From: Apiotrichum sp. Y4204
Taxonomy: Eukaryota; Basidiomycota; Tremellomycetes; Trichosporonales; Trichosporonaceae
Assembly: GCA_025531455.1 (NCBI GenBank)
Contig: JAMYHL010000047.1
Span: 248,001 to 312,000, forward strand
DNA: 64,000 nt
Direction: 5' to 3'
The notes under the pieces were generated by a model. It did not search any database. It was not told the DNA's origin and saw nothing but the letters and a program-made list of their open reading frames with translations. The position numbers and the translations under genes were made by a program. Of this stretch, positions 26,059 through 39,138 are shown in pieces. The stretch's first letter is position 1; each line of letters opens with the position of its first letter.

Positions 26059-27883
26059 ATGGCAACAAAACTCCCGCCGCCCAAGAGGCAGAAGTCCAAC
26101 TATGCCAAGTCAATTGCGCCGCCCGTCGCCCCCGCGCCAGAGACGCCCGTGCCCGCGATTGTTGTGCAGTTCAAGAATGCCGAGACGGGTGCAGACCTAG
26201 GCCCGGCGATCAACCTGCCTGCCGACACTGGGCGCGATGCGCTCCAGATGCTGGTGAACAAGCTTAAGGGAGAGGTGAGCATGAACCGTGGAGATGAGGG
26301 CACCAAACCGTACTGACTTGCAGGATGAGGACCCGATGCCATACGCGTTCCACCTGGTTCCCAAAGGCGATGCCGCAACCGCACGGGTAGCAATTCACGA
26401 GTCTATCCAGACAGATGCCCTCCGCCCGGCTTCTTCATCCACTGCACCGTCATTCTCCCCTGAGGATGTCTTTGAGCTGTGGTGTGAGCCGCAGGCTGTT
26501 TTTCGTGTGCGTGGTGTTGGCCGCTGTTCTGCGACACTTTCGGGACACAGTTCCCCCATCTTGTGCTGCGCTCAGTCTCCGACGGGAAGATATGCGGCAA
26601 CTGGCTCTGGTGACGCGACCGCACGGATATGGGATATGGACACCGAGACCCCAAAGCACACATTGACGGGACACCGGGGCTGGGTGCTCTGTGTGGAGTG
26701 GGACGCACGTGAGAAAATGCTCGCAACCGGCGGCCACGATGGACAGATTCGTCTGTGGGACCCCAAGACAGGACAGGCAGCTGGCGCGCCTCTGCTCGGT
26801 CACTCTAAGTGGATAACTAGTCTTTCGTTTGAGCCTCTTCACCTTGCGAAGGGAGGGACTCAGCGGCTTGCGTCGGCATCGAAGGATGGGACTGTGCGCA
26901 TCTGGAATACCTCAACCCGGAAACTTGAAATCGTCCTTACGGGCCACGCCGCAAGCGTAAATGTTGTCCGTTGGGGCGGAGAGAATGTCATCTACACCGG
27001 CAGCTCTGACCGTACCGTAAAGATTTGGAGCGGCGTCGACGTAAGTGGATTCGGAACATGGCAGGGCAGGGCAGCGACTCATACCGCAGGGCAAACTTAT
27101 CCGCACGCTAAATGAACATGCTCACTGGGTCAATACCATGGCTCTCTCTACAGACTTTGTACTGCGCACTGGACCGTTCGATCATACTGGCAAGGCGCCG
27201 GCCGACGACACTGAAGGTGGGTGTCAATGAATGATCAACTTGCTCCTGCTAACCTCTCAGCAAAGTCCATGGCACTCGCCCGGTACCGTGATCGCATTGC
27301 TACTCATCCAGAGACTCTCATCACCGGCTCCGACGACCACACCCTCTTCTTGTGGCCTGACCAAGCTGGCAGCAGCTTTTCGAGCACCGCTACCCCTAAG
27401 AAGCCGCTTGCGCGGCTGACGGGCCACCAAAAGCAAGTCAACCATGTTGCTTTCTCTCCCGATGGCCGTTTTGTCGCCAGCGCAGGATTCGATAATGCCG
27501 TCAAGCTCTGGGACGGCAAGACGGGCAAGTTTGTTGCCAGTCTCCGCGGACACGTCGCGGCCGTATATCGCGTCGCTTGGAGTGCCGACTCGCGCATGTT
27601 GGTCAGTGCCAGCAAGGACTCCACACTCAAAGTAAGTGTTCACTGGGCAGAACAGCTTCTGCTTCGCGTAGCACGCTAACTCATAGCTCTGGAACCTGAA
27701 AACATTCAAAATCAAAAATGATCTGCCGGGCCACACTGACGAGGTCTACTGTGTGGACTTCGTTGCCGACAAAGTGGTTAGCGGAGGACGGGACAAGACT
27801 GTAAAAATGTGAGTATTCCCGTACAGCCTACAGCCATCACAGCCATTACCATCGATTGCTGACTGTACAGTTGGCGGCATTAA
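26059..27883 (+). CDS. RSA4: RSA4/Notchless, WD40 ribosome-assembly factor
   Basis: Acts in 60S maturation: its N-terminal NLE domain contacts the AAA-ATPase Rea1/Midasin, which then removes assembly factors. Exons 26059-26274, 26324-27040, 27090-27216, 27261-27631, 27687-27808 and 27871-27883 give 521 residues. The N-terminal ubiquitin-like NLE domain includes VQFKNAETGADLGPAINLPA and LVNKLKGE. The beta-propeller shows repeated GH...WD units, for example LSGHSSPILCC...ARIWDMDT, LTGHRGWVLCVEW...IRLWDPKTG, ASKDGTVRIWN, GSDDHTLFLW, LTGHQKQVNHVAFSPDGRF, and GHTDEVYCVDF...GGRDKTVKIW. The last coding exon is 13 nt and completes IWRH. It converges on the chitin synthase with 251 bp between stops. 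Confidence 0.95.
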
Positions 27884-28134
27884 GATGATGGTTAGAGTTA
27901 TATAGATGGGATGGATGGTGTATATCTTGCGTGTCCCACAAAGGATTGTGGATCATTTCCGTGTATATGAAGTTATCAGGCGGTAGTTCTGGCAATACAC
28001 ATTTCATCGCCGATGCAATACATGCGATCATGCAATCTATAACGTTCCTTTTTGAGGTGCATGCGTTGCGAAATTCGTGTCAAGGTCCATTGGTCCAAGG
28101 GTTGGGTCGTGGATACAGTGTTTCGTGTTTAGGT

Positions 28135-31100
28135 TTATTCTGAGACTGTCAGCAAATAAATAGTCCACTGTTCCCTACCGGATAGAACAGTCTCGATGAG
28201 ACGGTTGATAGTGTCCTTCTTGTGCACGAGGTTCGTGCCATACTCTGTTTCGAGCTGCTTGCGGACACCCTTCTTGGTGAGCGTGTCGAGGTCGGCGCCC
28301 TGGCAGATGCGGCGGATTGACATTTCGAGTTGGGCCTCGTTGATGTCCTCACCGTGACTTTCGGCACTGCGCGAGGCTTGCAGGCCGCCATCATAGTTGC
28401 TCGAAACGGGTTGGAGAGCAGGTTGGCCGTAGAAGCTGGGTGCGTACAGGCTGTTTGCGTCTGCCGGCCCGGCGGTGTCACCGCGAGGAGCGACATCGTA
28501 GAACGTTCCACGAGGTGGGGGTGCGTAAAACGATCCGTTGTGTGAGCCACCACGGGACGCGGCGCGTCCCTCGTACGACCCTACAGGAGAATGTGTACGC
28601 AGGCCACCGTACTGTGACTCGTGGTACGCAGACTCCCGTCCACCGTACATGGACTCCTCTGGACGCAGGATTGACTGGTACATGGATCCAGCCCGCGAGG
28701 TACCCAGGTACTCGGACTTTTGAGGTGGAGCCCATCCGCTGTTGTACGAGTGGTTCGATTCCTGGTCCCACAGTTCGTTCTCGTAGTCGTTCCAGCTCTT
28801 CAACGGAATGGACTTGGGATCGAATTTGCCCTCATCATGGATAACCTTCTTCTGACCGTTGTCTCCAACAACAAGACGAGTCGAACCCCAAGAGAAGTCG
28901 TCCATGCGCCAGAACGAGTAAAGAGGCAGCCAGAACGAGAAGACGGGAATAGCGCAAATGTAGAAAAGCATCCACGCAATCATGTCCCACCGAAGGCGGA
29001 AGATGAAGACGAGCGCTTGCAGACCGTAAATGGCGGCAAGCATAGCAATTGAGAGAATTGGGATCGTATCACCGGAAGCAACAATAATGTAGATGAGGTA
29101 ACCAATCTGCGGATCAGCGGCAAGCCCCAGACCAAATACTCACGTAGGCCACAGTGACAGGAGCAATGATAGTTGACACCAGGTCGATGAGCACAATAAA
29201 ACGCATGGAGAAGCAACAGAAACCACAAAGGTTCTCCTGGAAGATGAGCTCCGCCATGTTGTGCACTGTCGAGTTGATCCATCGACGACGCTGAGAAAAC
29301 AACACCTTGCCCGAGTCTGGTGCGACCGTCTGCGCCTGCGCATCACGAACGAACTTGGTTTTGTAATTAGGGAAATGTTTGAGAACCAGAGTCGTGAGAT
29401 AACGGTCTTCACCGAGGTGGAGCAGATTTTTGAGATGAAGTGTGTCCACACGGTTCTCGGAGTAGTCGTGGATGATAGAGTTCGCAATGAACAGAGGCTT
29501 GTGTGTGTCGGGGGTACGAAGGCGGTACATGGTGAAACAACCAGGCAAACACGTGATTGAACCAAAGAGGTTCTCAAACGCCTTCGCAAGGTGGTGCGAG
29601 ATGAAATACTCATACACCTGTGACATGGTGACGATCGACTGTTTGGCGTTGGCGATGGAGGTCTCACCGCAGATGCCTATAATCTTCTTGTCGTGCATAC
29701 ACGCCGACACAAGGCGGTTGAGTGACAATTCGTGAACGGTTGTATCGGCATCAATCATGAACAGATATTCGTAGAAACTGGGGTTGACGCCAATGACGTT
29801 CTTGATCTGGTGGTACATCTCCAGCTCCAGTGGGTTCATAGGTGAACTGAAGTGAACCTGGGAGTTAAAATCTGATCAAACTTGAGATGAAATAACATAC
29901 CTTGTTGAGGAAGTGCATGAGAAGCATTTGAGAGTCACGCTTTCCGCGGTTTCCCGGCTTGGGGCGCTCCGTCGGTTTGCCTACCTTTACAACCACAACG
30001 TATGGCACGACATGTCCAGAGCATTCGTAGAGACCGGCGTATACCTTGCCCATGTTATGTTGCTTGGCACCTTCACCCAAGGACTGGAATGAGAGTGGTT
30101 CGGGGTCGAGATTGGGGTCCACGCCGAGAATGTCGAGAACGATTGCCGGGGTAGGCTTCTCGTTACCGTAACCCTTGATGTTACCATCACAAATTACAAA
30201 CAGAAGTTTGCGTTTGTCGTCGTACCGGAGCTTGACCAGTGAATCAATTGTCCGGCGAAGCGATTCTTCTCCCTCGGTATAACACGGCACTTGGCAGATG
30301 ACAAACTTGTCGTGATTTTCGGGGGCACGCGAATGGCCAAAGTGAATCGCTGCGATGAACTTGAACCCGATCACGGCGACCATCACACAAGAGAGAGCGA
30401 GAAGAATATACGTTGAGAACTGGCATTGTACCGAGTCACGTGTGTCGACCTTGCCAATCATAAACAGATTGCGAAGACATTGCCGCTGCCATTGCAGAAC
30501 TTCGGGGCCGATTACGTTCTCGAGTTGGGTAATCGTTTGGGAAATATCGGCGCCATTGTGATAGCGGAAAGCGTCTACGATGGCTTGGTGCATGAAGTTC
30601 TTGTCTTGCTGAGCCTGTGCTAGATCGCTGTCCGGAGTTTGTGGTGCGATTGATCCACCATCCTGTTGGGCGTATGCAGTGAGATCGTAGACATAATCGT
30701 CGATGATTCCGATAATCTTGCCAGATCTAGCTTTGAACGAGACGTCCTTCTTGGTGTAGCCCATGAATCCGGTACGCCACTGCGAACGGAGGGTAATCAT
30801 TTGCTCCAAGTACCAATCGGGACGAGAGTCGTTGGTGAAGTAGCGGAAGTCGTGATATTTGGTGTTGCGATCTGTCGAGTTGGTAGTGTCCAACGTGACG
30901 TATGGGTTGAGCCCAGGCGGCTGCCTCCATCCATTACAGAGGGCAGAGACCTGAACGGGGAAGAGGGCGGTGACATCTTCACCACCGTAGGGTTTCATTG
31001 CCGCGTCTTGGCTGACGACGGGCACAATGTTGTGATGCACATTCCAAAACTTGGTGAAATCGAACACTTCCCCACGAATGGCAACGAAAGTGCTCGAGGG

Positions 31101-34100
31101 TTTATCTTTGAAGTTGTGCGAGTTCAGTTCGGCTTCGGTGTAAACATGTTGGCGAGGGCAGATGATAAGACCGAGAACAGCGATAACGAAAATGGTACAG
31201 CCACAAATGAACCAGATGATGAGGTTGATCGCGAGCTTCTCACGCCACGCCTGCCGAATGTCCTGGCGCTTCATACGACCAACGCTGGAAATGAGGAAAT
31301 CAGGACACCACCAAGTAAGAGCACGACAGAGCCACACCCAGCGGCGGCGTGCCGGGGACTCTTTGTACTCTTCGACCACCTCGTTCTCATCGGGAAGGTT
31401 GTCGAGGACCTCCTTCTCGCCGGGTTTCTTTTCCATGTCACGGAACATGTTGCGAGAGGGAGCATACGACTCTGAACCAAAATTGGAGTGAGTGTCACCC
31501 CAAGGGCTGGTGGCCTGACTCGGAGCAAATCCACCACGAGCATCCTCATCCAAGTCCGAGGGGGAGTCCCGAGGTATCGGTTGAGCATTGGCCACCAGAG
31601 GCAGCGCCGCAGCAGAGTCATTTCCACCATGGAAATCAAACATTGCTTCCGGCTCTGGCGAGGTTGCACGCTGCCCTGGTGCGAACGGATCAACGCGATC
31701 GCGAGCATCGAGTTGCGGCCGTTGTTGTTCACCATCCTGTTCGCGGAGGCGGTCTTCGAAGCGGTGGAAGGCGTTGTGGGACAGGAAGACGCGTTTCAAG
31801 CCAATCGCCATTTGGTTGTCGCTGAGCTTAAGAACACGCTTGAAATCACGCAGTTGGTCGGCGGGCGTTCCTTGTGAACCGATTGCGCGCTCCGCGAACT
31901 CCTCGGCGTACCGGTCTGCGAACTCGTCGTGCGTCATGCGCACCTCGTAATCGGTCCTCAAACGGAGAGCAATTTCCGTCAAGCCCAGACTACGAATCTG
32001 CGCTTTAACTGAGCGGGTCTCAATCTGCGCTGGAAGCTGAGAGTCGTTTGGTCGAAGACAGAATGTGTACCACGGTTGTGCCTGGTCAAAGGTAGTGAAC
32101 AAATTCTGGAGTGCCTGCCAATGCTGGCCGGCGACACACTGCAGATGAGTTCCTGCGTTGCCCTCGTCGTTACCTCCGCCGACCTCGGCATCGTCCTCCT
32201 CCGCCACAGAGGACAGCCGAGTGCGCTGCTTCCGCCGCACGGACGGAGTGCGCATCGGCTTCACGGGCTGCTGGGCAGCAACAATCGTGTCGTCGTTTCG
32301 GGGGTGAGCCTGCGTAGCGATGGAACGGGCAGAAAAAAGGCTGCGGATGAAAGGGTTGTTTGACCCTTGGTGGTCGGGCACATTCGTGATTCCCGTCGAT
32401 GTACCACGCAGGAGACGGAGAATGTCGGCACTGGTTTCATTCGCGTTACGCTCCACGAACGATTCGATGGAGTACGACACAGGACCGCCATAGTGGTTGA
32501 CGGTAAATGACGCAGTGCCGTTCCGGTCCATGTTTCCGGCCTGGAACGAGGCATGACCCATGTACCGCTTGGACATCTGATCAAGCATCTGTTGATCAGT
32601 CCTCTTGCGCTTTGCCTGGTCATCGGCAATGGCAATGAGACCACCTTTGGGATCGGATAGGATCTTGAGGCACTCGGTGTTGTCAAAGTAGGGAATGCGC
32701 TCAAGAGGCATCTGATCGGACATGGCCTCCGCAAGAGGTACCTCGTGAATGCGATGAAGGACCCAGTTGTGCACCTTCTCGTTGGCGAAGTTGAAGCAAA
32801 ACTGATCCACCGAGTTGATGCCAAGCGTGGGCCCGGAGTTGTTTTGAAGACCGGGGAAGTCTACGAGAGCGATGAATGAACCGAACGAGTCCTTGCAGAG
32901 CCTTTGATTGAGATGCTCGTTAAGCCAGGAGAACAGAAGCGAATAAAGTGTGCGAGCAAGCTCATCACGGACGGATTCAGCCTGCTCAGGGTCGAGGAAA
33001 GTGGTACAAACTTCCCGACGGACAAGAATGGTCTTGAACGAGAAGAGCTCGGCCAGTGCGTCGTGCGAGACACCGAGGAACTCGGCAACAATGTCGAGAA
33101 CGTCGACGTTCATGCAGATCGCACCTTCGTGCATGCCTGGGTCCTCTGTGAACTGCAGGTTGCCGATGTGGAGAATGGCGGCCAACAATTGGCAAAGCTG
33201 AGCAACCAGGCGGGTGCTGAGGCCAACAGTGCGGAAAGCGTTTTTCAGTTGGTGGAAACGTTCTCGATCACTCGGTCCGGCACGGCGCGCACGGCACTGC
33301 AAATAACGGTAGTCCGAGATGTTGTTGAGATGGAGGTGCTGCCTCTCCTCGCCATCGACGCCGGACACGAGATAGTAGAAGACATGGAAATTACGCTCAC
33401 CGTTGGCGGGTGGCTGAGAGACGCGAGAGCGCTCGAAGTAATAATCAATTGTCTTGACACCCTCCAGACGGCCGCGATCGGTAAATTGGAGTTCTGTGTA
33501 GCTGCCGTATCGAGAGGCGTTGTCGTTGGTTATTGTATGTGCGTTGCCGAACGACTCAAGAATGAACTGACAAGGTTAGCATTGAACTGTTACCTCAAGG
33601 AATAGCGCTCCATTAGGTCCCCAGATGAACTGTCACTCACCTCTGCGTTGGCGATTTGGGCGCCGACTTTATAACCTTTCTTGCCGTGAGGAGCAACCGC
33701 CACCTCTGAGATGCCTTTGATGGCCAGGCGACGCATCTCACTTTTTCCTGAGCCGGTTGCGCCGCTGAATCCGTCAATAACAGACAAACATCAGCAAACT
33801 CACAGCATAATCATGATTTGATCCTGACCGGTCCGACGCATGTTATAGTATGCACCCAGCGCCTGGCGGAAGATGTGCGGTCCAAGTTCGTGGGGAGAGG
33901 CTGCGCCAACCTCGTCGTCACCAGTGGAACGGTAGTACTCTGTTACATAGTCCTGTAGAGCCGCATCGCCATTGGTGGGAAGAAAAGTAAGCGGGTTGAT
34001 CGACACCAACGCCGACGGGCCTACAGCCGTGTAAGGCTGAGAGCTGGCATAACGCTCGCGAAGCGTTGCCAGAATGGTGTCTTCTGCAATTGAGGGTAAT

Positions 34101-34337
34101 GCACTGTGACCGTCAGCTCCCATTCAGATCATCAACGTTGGCTTGCAGCCTCGAGGAGCACAAGAAGCATGGAGTTCATGGACCACGGAGCTCTGTGCAC
34201 GACAAGGTGAAGAATTGGGAGTCGCTCGCGAATCCGACATGCGCAGTTGAGTTTTGTGCTCACCAGAGATCCGTTATCCCCTCAAACCGTGAGCTGAAGC
34301 GTTTAGTCGCTGGCTGCACTGACGGTAGCAGAGACAT
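28135..34337 (-). CDS. Class V chitin synthase with N-terminal myosin-motor domain
   Basis: Plasma-membrane glycosyltransferase that polymerises UDP-GlcNAc into wall chitin. Exons (in transcription order): 34264-34337, 33804-34103, 33641-33764, 29901-33566, 29144-29857, 28135-29106; 1949 residues. The motor-like domain comes first: [19 protein letters not shown]-loop [32 protein letters not shown]. Then come a membrane helix (about 945-970), a cytochrome-b5-like segment, and the CHS core with [28 protein letters not shown] and QRRRW (about 1576). Next are a TM cluster, a Ser/Tyr/Gly-rich linker, and a DEK_C-like end ([20 protein letters not shown]). Exon 1 was chosen because the spliced codon gives ITDLCALPSI with good donor, branch and acceptor; a start at 34123 is the alternative. 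The extreme C-terminus could be altered by splicing at a weak GTAGGG donor. Confidence 0.93.
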
Positions 34338-36813
34338 GGCGGGCAGCTTGAAGCGCGGCAATTGGACGAGACAAGAATATCAGCACCGCAGTTGTTCGTC
34401 GTAGTTGAGTCGAGGTGTCACGGTAAATTGAAAGGGGCAACGTGGTTTGGCGAGGCGGTTGACGGTTCTCTAGGGCCGCGGTTGGGCCTGTCTTTCTGCC
34501 ACCAGTGGGTCGCGCGCGGGGGGGAGGAGACTCTAAAGAAGGTGGGGTGAACTTGTCGGGGGTTGCTGTTGCAAGGAGGAGGTCGGCAATGGAGTCAAGT
34601 TGTGAACTTGGTCCGGAGAGGTGTTGAGGAGAAAGTTGTGAAAGAGGAGAAGCGATAATGGAAGAAGAATCAACCTCCCTCTCACAGAATCGCAAACCAC
34701 CGCAAGTAAGAGGGGGAGGATGAGAAATGAAGTTGGAGGATGGGAATGGGTAGCGTGCGTGTTGGTGAGCTGGAGACAGCGAGACAGTAGTGAGTGTAAG
34801 GGATATGCACGTATGCAGGTTGAATGGATCACTTTAGATCCCACGGGTAGGACGGAGAGTTGGGAGAATTGCCGGGCGCAGAACGGAGCACGAAGTGTGC
34901 GCAGCAGCAACAGAGGCAAAAAAAAGAAAAAGGCAAAACAACACTTGGCCGCCACAGGCCACACAGATGTACAGGGATAAAGGGGGGGCGGTTGCGCCCC
35001 TGGCAACTAACTCTACTATGTACGTACTCTATGCAGTACAACACTGCTCGCCCCTACACCTACAGTGCTTCGAAGCTTGGCTCTACATGCTTCTCACTAC
35101 TACCAGTAGTAGGTAGGTAGTTAGGTATGGCACTGTTTTGACCTCTGTGCCTGTGTGACGCTGGTGACTGAACAAGGAGGCAACGCTGAACGTGCTGATG
35201 TGGCAAGGGGCGTTTTTGGGGGATCATTGGGAGCATTATCCAACTGTTATCGCCACAAACCAAGTAGTGTGCATGTTGTGCTGCATGCTGACATGCGCTA
35301 ACATATAACGATATAACGATGTTCATGAGCAGGCAGCATGTAGCATGCATATTGTGTTCTTACCGTAGATCAGTAGCTGTTCTGCAAAACATCGTTGCTG
35401 CTCAGCCTCAAAAAAAAAGAAGAAAAAAAAAACCATACACACACAGAGCAAAAAAAGGGCAAATGCGCACAGGGGTTTGCAGTTAGGATACGTGATACCA
35501 GGGCGCGGCCCAGGCGTTGTGGCCAGGTGTGGATCTGGACAGAGTGCACAGAAGTGGCGACAAGGTTACTGAATTACTGGGGTGCAGCCAATGGCTCGTT
35601 CACCAATTCGATTCGCAGGGAACTATCAGAAGCTCCTGGTAACACATGCCATACCATCGAGAGCTGTGCGCTAGCACTCACGCACACGACGCAATAGCAT
35701 GTCGGTGGATCGGTGGTGTTCAACGTTCAGCCGATCAACTCGTTGAGAACGGTGCACCAGTGGTTGCACCAGTGGTAGTGGTGGCTGCCCCATGGCTGAT
35801 GGCTGACTACGGCTGACGGGGTCGTGGACAACGACGCCAACAGGCCACAGCTGGCAAAGTGGCAAGTGGCCAAGTGGAGGTGACCTCACGGGGACAACAA
35901 GACGTGGCAGACCTGTATTGATTGTGTTCAACGACGGCTCGAGACGATTGAATGTGATTTCGTCGAGCTTTGTCGCACCTGTATGACTCTCAGAGAGCTC
36001 TGGAGTGGAACTGCGACACATAGCATCAGAAATCGCATTGTGTCCATGTTCAGACAGCATGTCGGTCCCTAAGCCGCAGGCCGCAGAGCTGCAGTGATAA
36101 GGTTCGAACTGCGCAACTCTTGGTTGCGGTGCTGGATACCATGATCCAAATTGGTCCTTTGTCCGTGAGGCGGTGTTCTCAGATCACTGATACAAGTAGC
36201 CCGTGGGCTATTCACAGCTGAATTAAGCGGCGTTGCATAGAGTCCATAATGCCATCTGTTCACAAGCCCAGCGGCCAGCGGCCGACTTTGACGGCCACTG
36301 TGACACTCAAGGTTAGAAGGTGGGTGGCGTTGCACGCGTTGTGCAGTGCGCGAGGCGCGTTTATGCCGGCTCATGGCCTCCGGCCCCCAGTGGCCAGTGG
36401 CCCGGTGGCTGGTGGTCCGCTGCGCCGCTGCTGGTCGTGCCATGCAAGCTGACTTGTGCACTTGTGCTGGCCTGGCATGCCTGGCAGCTGGCCTGTCTAG
36501 CGTCTCAATTATCATTCATTGGATCATTGTTGAATCATCTGCCATCATCCGATATCCCTAGATCCGGAATCCTGCTAACCTCCAATGACGTGTGATTTAA
36601 GTACAGCTATGAATTTGTTTCCGCTTTAGGTGTTCCCATGCGACGCAAGCCAGAGCGCCAGAGCGCCAGAGCGGGAGAGCGCACCACCCACGCCATGCCC
36701 AAATGCACCATATCAACCACACACCTCCTCGCTGCCAAAGTCTCCACTCTCACTACCACCAATATCTCCATTCTTCAACATCCATCAAGGCGCGCCCCAT
36801 CCAGTTGAAAACA
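34338..36813. other. Long divergent intergenic region, chitin synthase / SR protein
   Basis: About 2.5 kb without a supported gene. It contains A-rich runs at 34918-34932 and 35410-35432, short TACGTAC-type palindromes near 35017-35030, and GCCAGC/GGCCTGGCATG-type low-complexity sequence near 36270-36495. It should hold the promoters and leaders of both outward genes. Confidence 0.45.
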
Positions 36814-38287
36814 AAATGGTGTGTGGCTGTTAGACAGTTCTCACGACTCGCTGTGTGATTTACTGACGCTGTTTTTGCAGAACAGGACGTACGTTGTCAC
36901 TCTTGGCCCACCCCTTCACGCGACCACAGTCTATCGTGGCGTCAAGTACTAGTTTTCATACTGATATGACAGCGTTCTCTACGTTACTGGCTTCTCGCCT
37001 AGCCTTCGCGCTCGCGATCTTGCCTACGAGTTCGAGCGTTTTGGCCGTCTCGTTCGTTGCGACATTCCCGCCCTCAAATCTGCCTCATCGAGCCGTAAGT
37101 ATCAGTCTTGATTCGTCGTTGTTGGGGTTGGGTGTTGGTGAAGCGGATGGCATTGGGCTATTCTCGCTGCATATCAACACGTGTTCTCGTTTACCCATTG
37201 TCCTCTACTTTCACCTTCATTGAACATAACCGTTCTTTGCTGTCATTTCGCTTCCTGCTCTTTTTTCCGTCTCTCCCAAAGTTCCCTCCCTCATGTCTCG
37301 CTTGTAGTGCGGTGAACCGAACGTGAACGCACGCAACCGACTCCGAACTCTGGTTTGACCAAGTTCGAGCTCACCGGACGTCGGGCGATCCTGGCGCGTG
37401 TCGAGCCGTGAACGTCAACTCCTCGTGCCAAGCGAGTTGGAAGCTGCGGAACGCGGACCTATCCAGCGGAACCCGGAGAGCCACAGAGCTTCGAGTGAGA
37501 CGTCGAGCCACGGCGAGTCGATCAAGACGAATGCCACCGAGTGCACGCGCGAGCGAATCGTCGAGCATCCAGCGCCAACTCCGAGCGCTGAGGTGATGAA
37601 CATCGACGACCGTGAGGCGTATTTTGCGCGAGTTCGATGCGAGCGGTGAGAACACCGCGCGAGGCGAGTCGAACCATCCCACCTTCAATTCGGCGCCAAG
37701 AATCACCCTGGACTCTAGTAAATGGTAAATCTGCATACTCACACTGCTTCTCAGCTTTCGCGTTTGTCGAGTTCCGCCGTGAGGACGACGCGGAGGATGC
37801 ATACTATGATATGCACGGCCGCCAGATTGACGGCCGCCGTATCACTGTTCAGTGGGCTAAGCGCCCTCCCAGTGCCGCCTGGCGCCACGAGGAGTGAGTA
37901 ACATACATGGACATTTGCATGCCAAAGCAATTTGCTAACGACAGCTTCCGTCGCGATGGCGGCCGTGACAGTGGCCGTGACTCCGGCGGCCGTGACGATC
38001 GCTACTCTGGACGCCGCTCGCCTCCGCGCCGCCGCTCGCCTTCGCCTCGCCGCGACCGTGACCGAGATGAACCCCGCCGCGACCGCGACTATGAGCGCAG
38101 TGGCGACCGCGATGCCGACCGTGACGCAGACCGTGATGCCGACCGTGTGGATGACCGCCGCGACGACCGCGACGACGACCGCCGTCGCTCTCTTTCACCC
38201 GCCCGCAACGGCGACGCCGGTGAGGAGGCCCCTGCCCCCCCTGCTGGCGATGAACAGGATGATGAGCGCGACAGGCGTGACGACTAA
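36814..38287 (+). CDS. SR-type splicing factor (RRM plus Arg/Asp/Ser tail)
   Basis: Nuclear RNA-binding protein of the SR family, expected to act in splice-site selection or mRNA handling. Exons: 36814-36816 (the ATG alone), 36881-36888 (8 nt), 36973-37094, 37755-37893, 37945-38287; 204 residues. The RRM is read across these: [20 protein letters not shown] (RNP2), [20 protein letters not shown], then [20 protein letters not shown] (RNP1), [16 protein letters not shown]. The tail is rich in RD, RS and RDGGRDSG repeats. The assignment of exons 1 and 2 rests on perfect phase and the conserved RNP2 strand beginning right after them. Intron 3 is 660 nt, about ten times the local norm, and could carry a regulated exon. 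Confidence 0.85.
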
Positions 38288-39138
38288 GTAAGAGTACGTC
38301 CAAGCTCTGAGCTTTCAAAGGTCTTGTCTTATGAGTGGGTGATATCAATAGGAGCGAACTGGACAAGACGCAAAATCATTCAAAAGATCCACGTTTCAAA
38401 AATGATTTGTCCGGTCATGTCAGTGATGCAATTTCGTGCAGTGTGCTTCTCCAATTTATCACAGAATGTGAAATGCCGTCAGCCTTTATACCAGGCTGTT
38501 TGTGTATACTTATTTACTTGTGGTTTCAGTTTCCGTTACGGCAGTGACAACGATCTCGAAAGCATCTTTTGTTTTGACTTTGCGTTGATGGATCAAATGG
38601 GTTTGAAACTCGGTTCCCCTTGCCTCCATCTCCGCGCCCTTGTTTCGTTCTTATCTCATCCGTTACAAATTGTTATCCGTGCGTGCAAACCCGTGCCCAA
38701 ACATGCCAGTTTTATGTACGCTGTTGGTTGTCTACGACGTAGGGTCGCAGCATGGGCGTCTATCAACTCATGAGGATGCCAAGAATGAGCATCTGCTCGC
38801 CTTAGCGTCCTTTGGGCTCCTCTGCGCCTCGGCTGGACTCCACACAGGGTATACATGTAACACATACTAACACGAAGAAAGTGAGCTCGTGTACGTGACC
38901 GGCAAAGGATATTCACGCAACGGGATGGGTTCCGGGTATGACAGCACCGTGGTGGTAACGGGTATGGCAACACTCGCGGAGGTCCTGCCCTCCTGTATGG
39001 CTGGTCGGCGCCAGCGCGAGACTCCAAGATGAATGTTGTAGCGATGCGATACGAGTTCAGTCGTCTAATTTGGCGTATCATGATCGATTAAGAGCTTCTC
39101 CCCAGGCGGGTCCAGCGATCTATTCTTTACAGAAGATA
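38288..39138. other. Convergent intergenic region, SR protein / STE12
   Basis: About 0.85 kb holding both 3' ends. No exon or notable repeat supported. Confidence 0.5.

Noticed and set aside
28135..28190. Alternative last intron of the chitin synthase (GTAGGG donor to GACAG)
   Set aside because: The donor is poor and the branch site would sit almost on the acceptor; the unspliced frame to the stop at 28135 is simpler.
36100..36115. GGTTCGAACT resembling a tRNA B box
   Set aside because: The surrounding sequence does not form the T-arm or acceptor stem, and no A box lies at the right distance.
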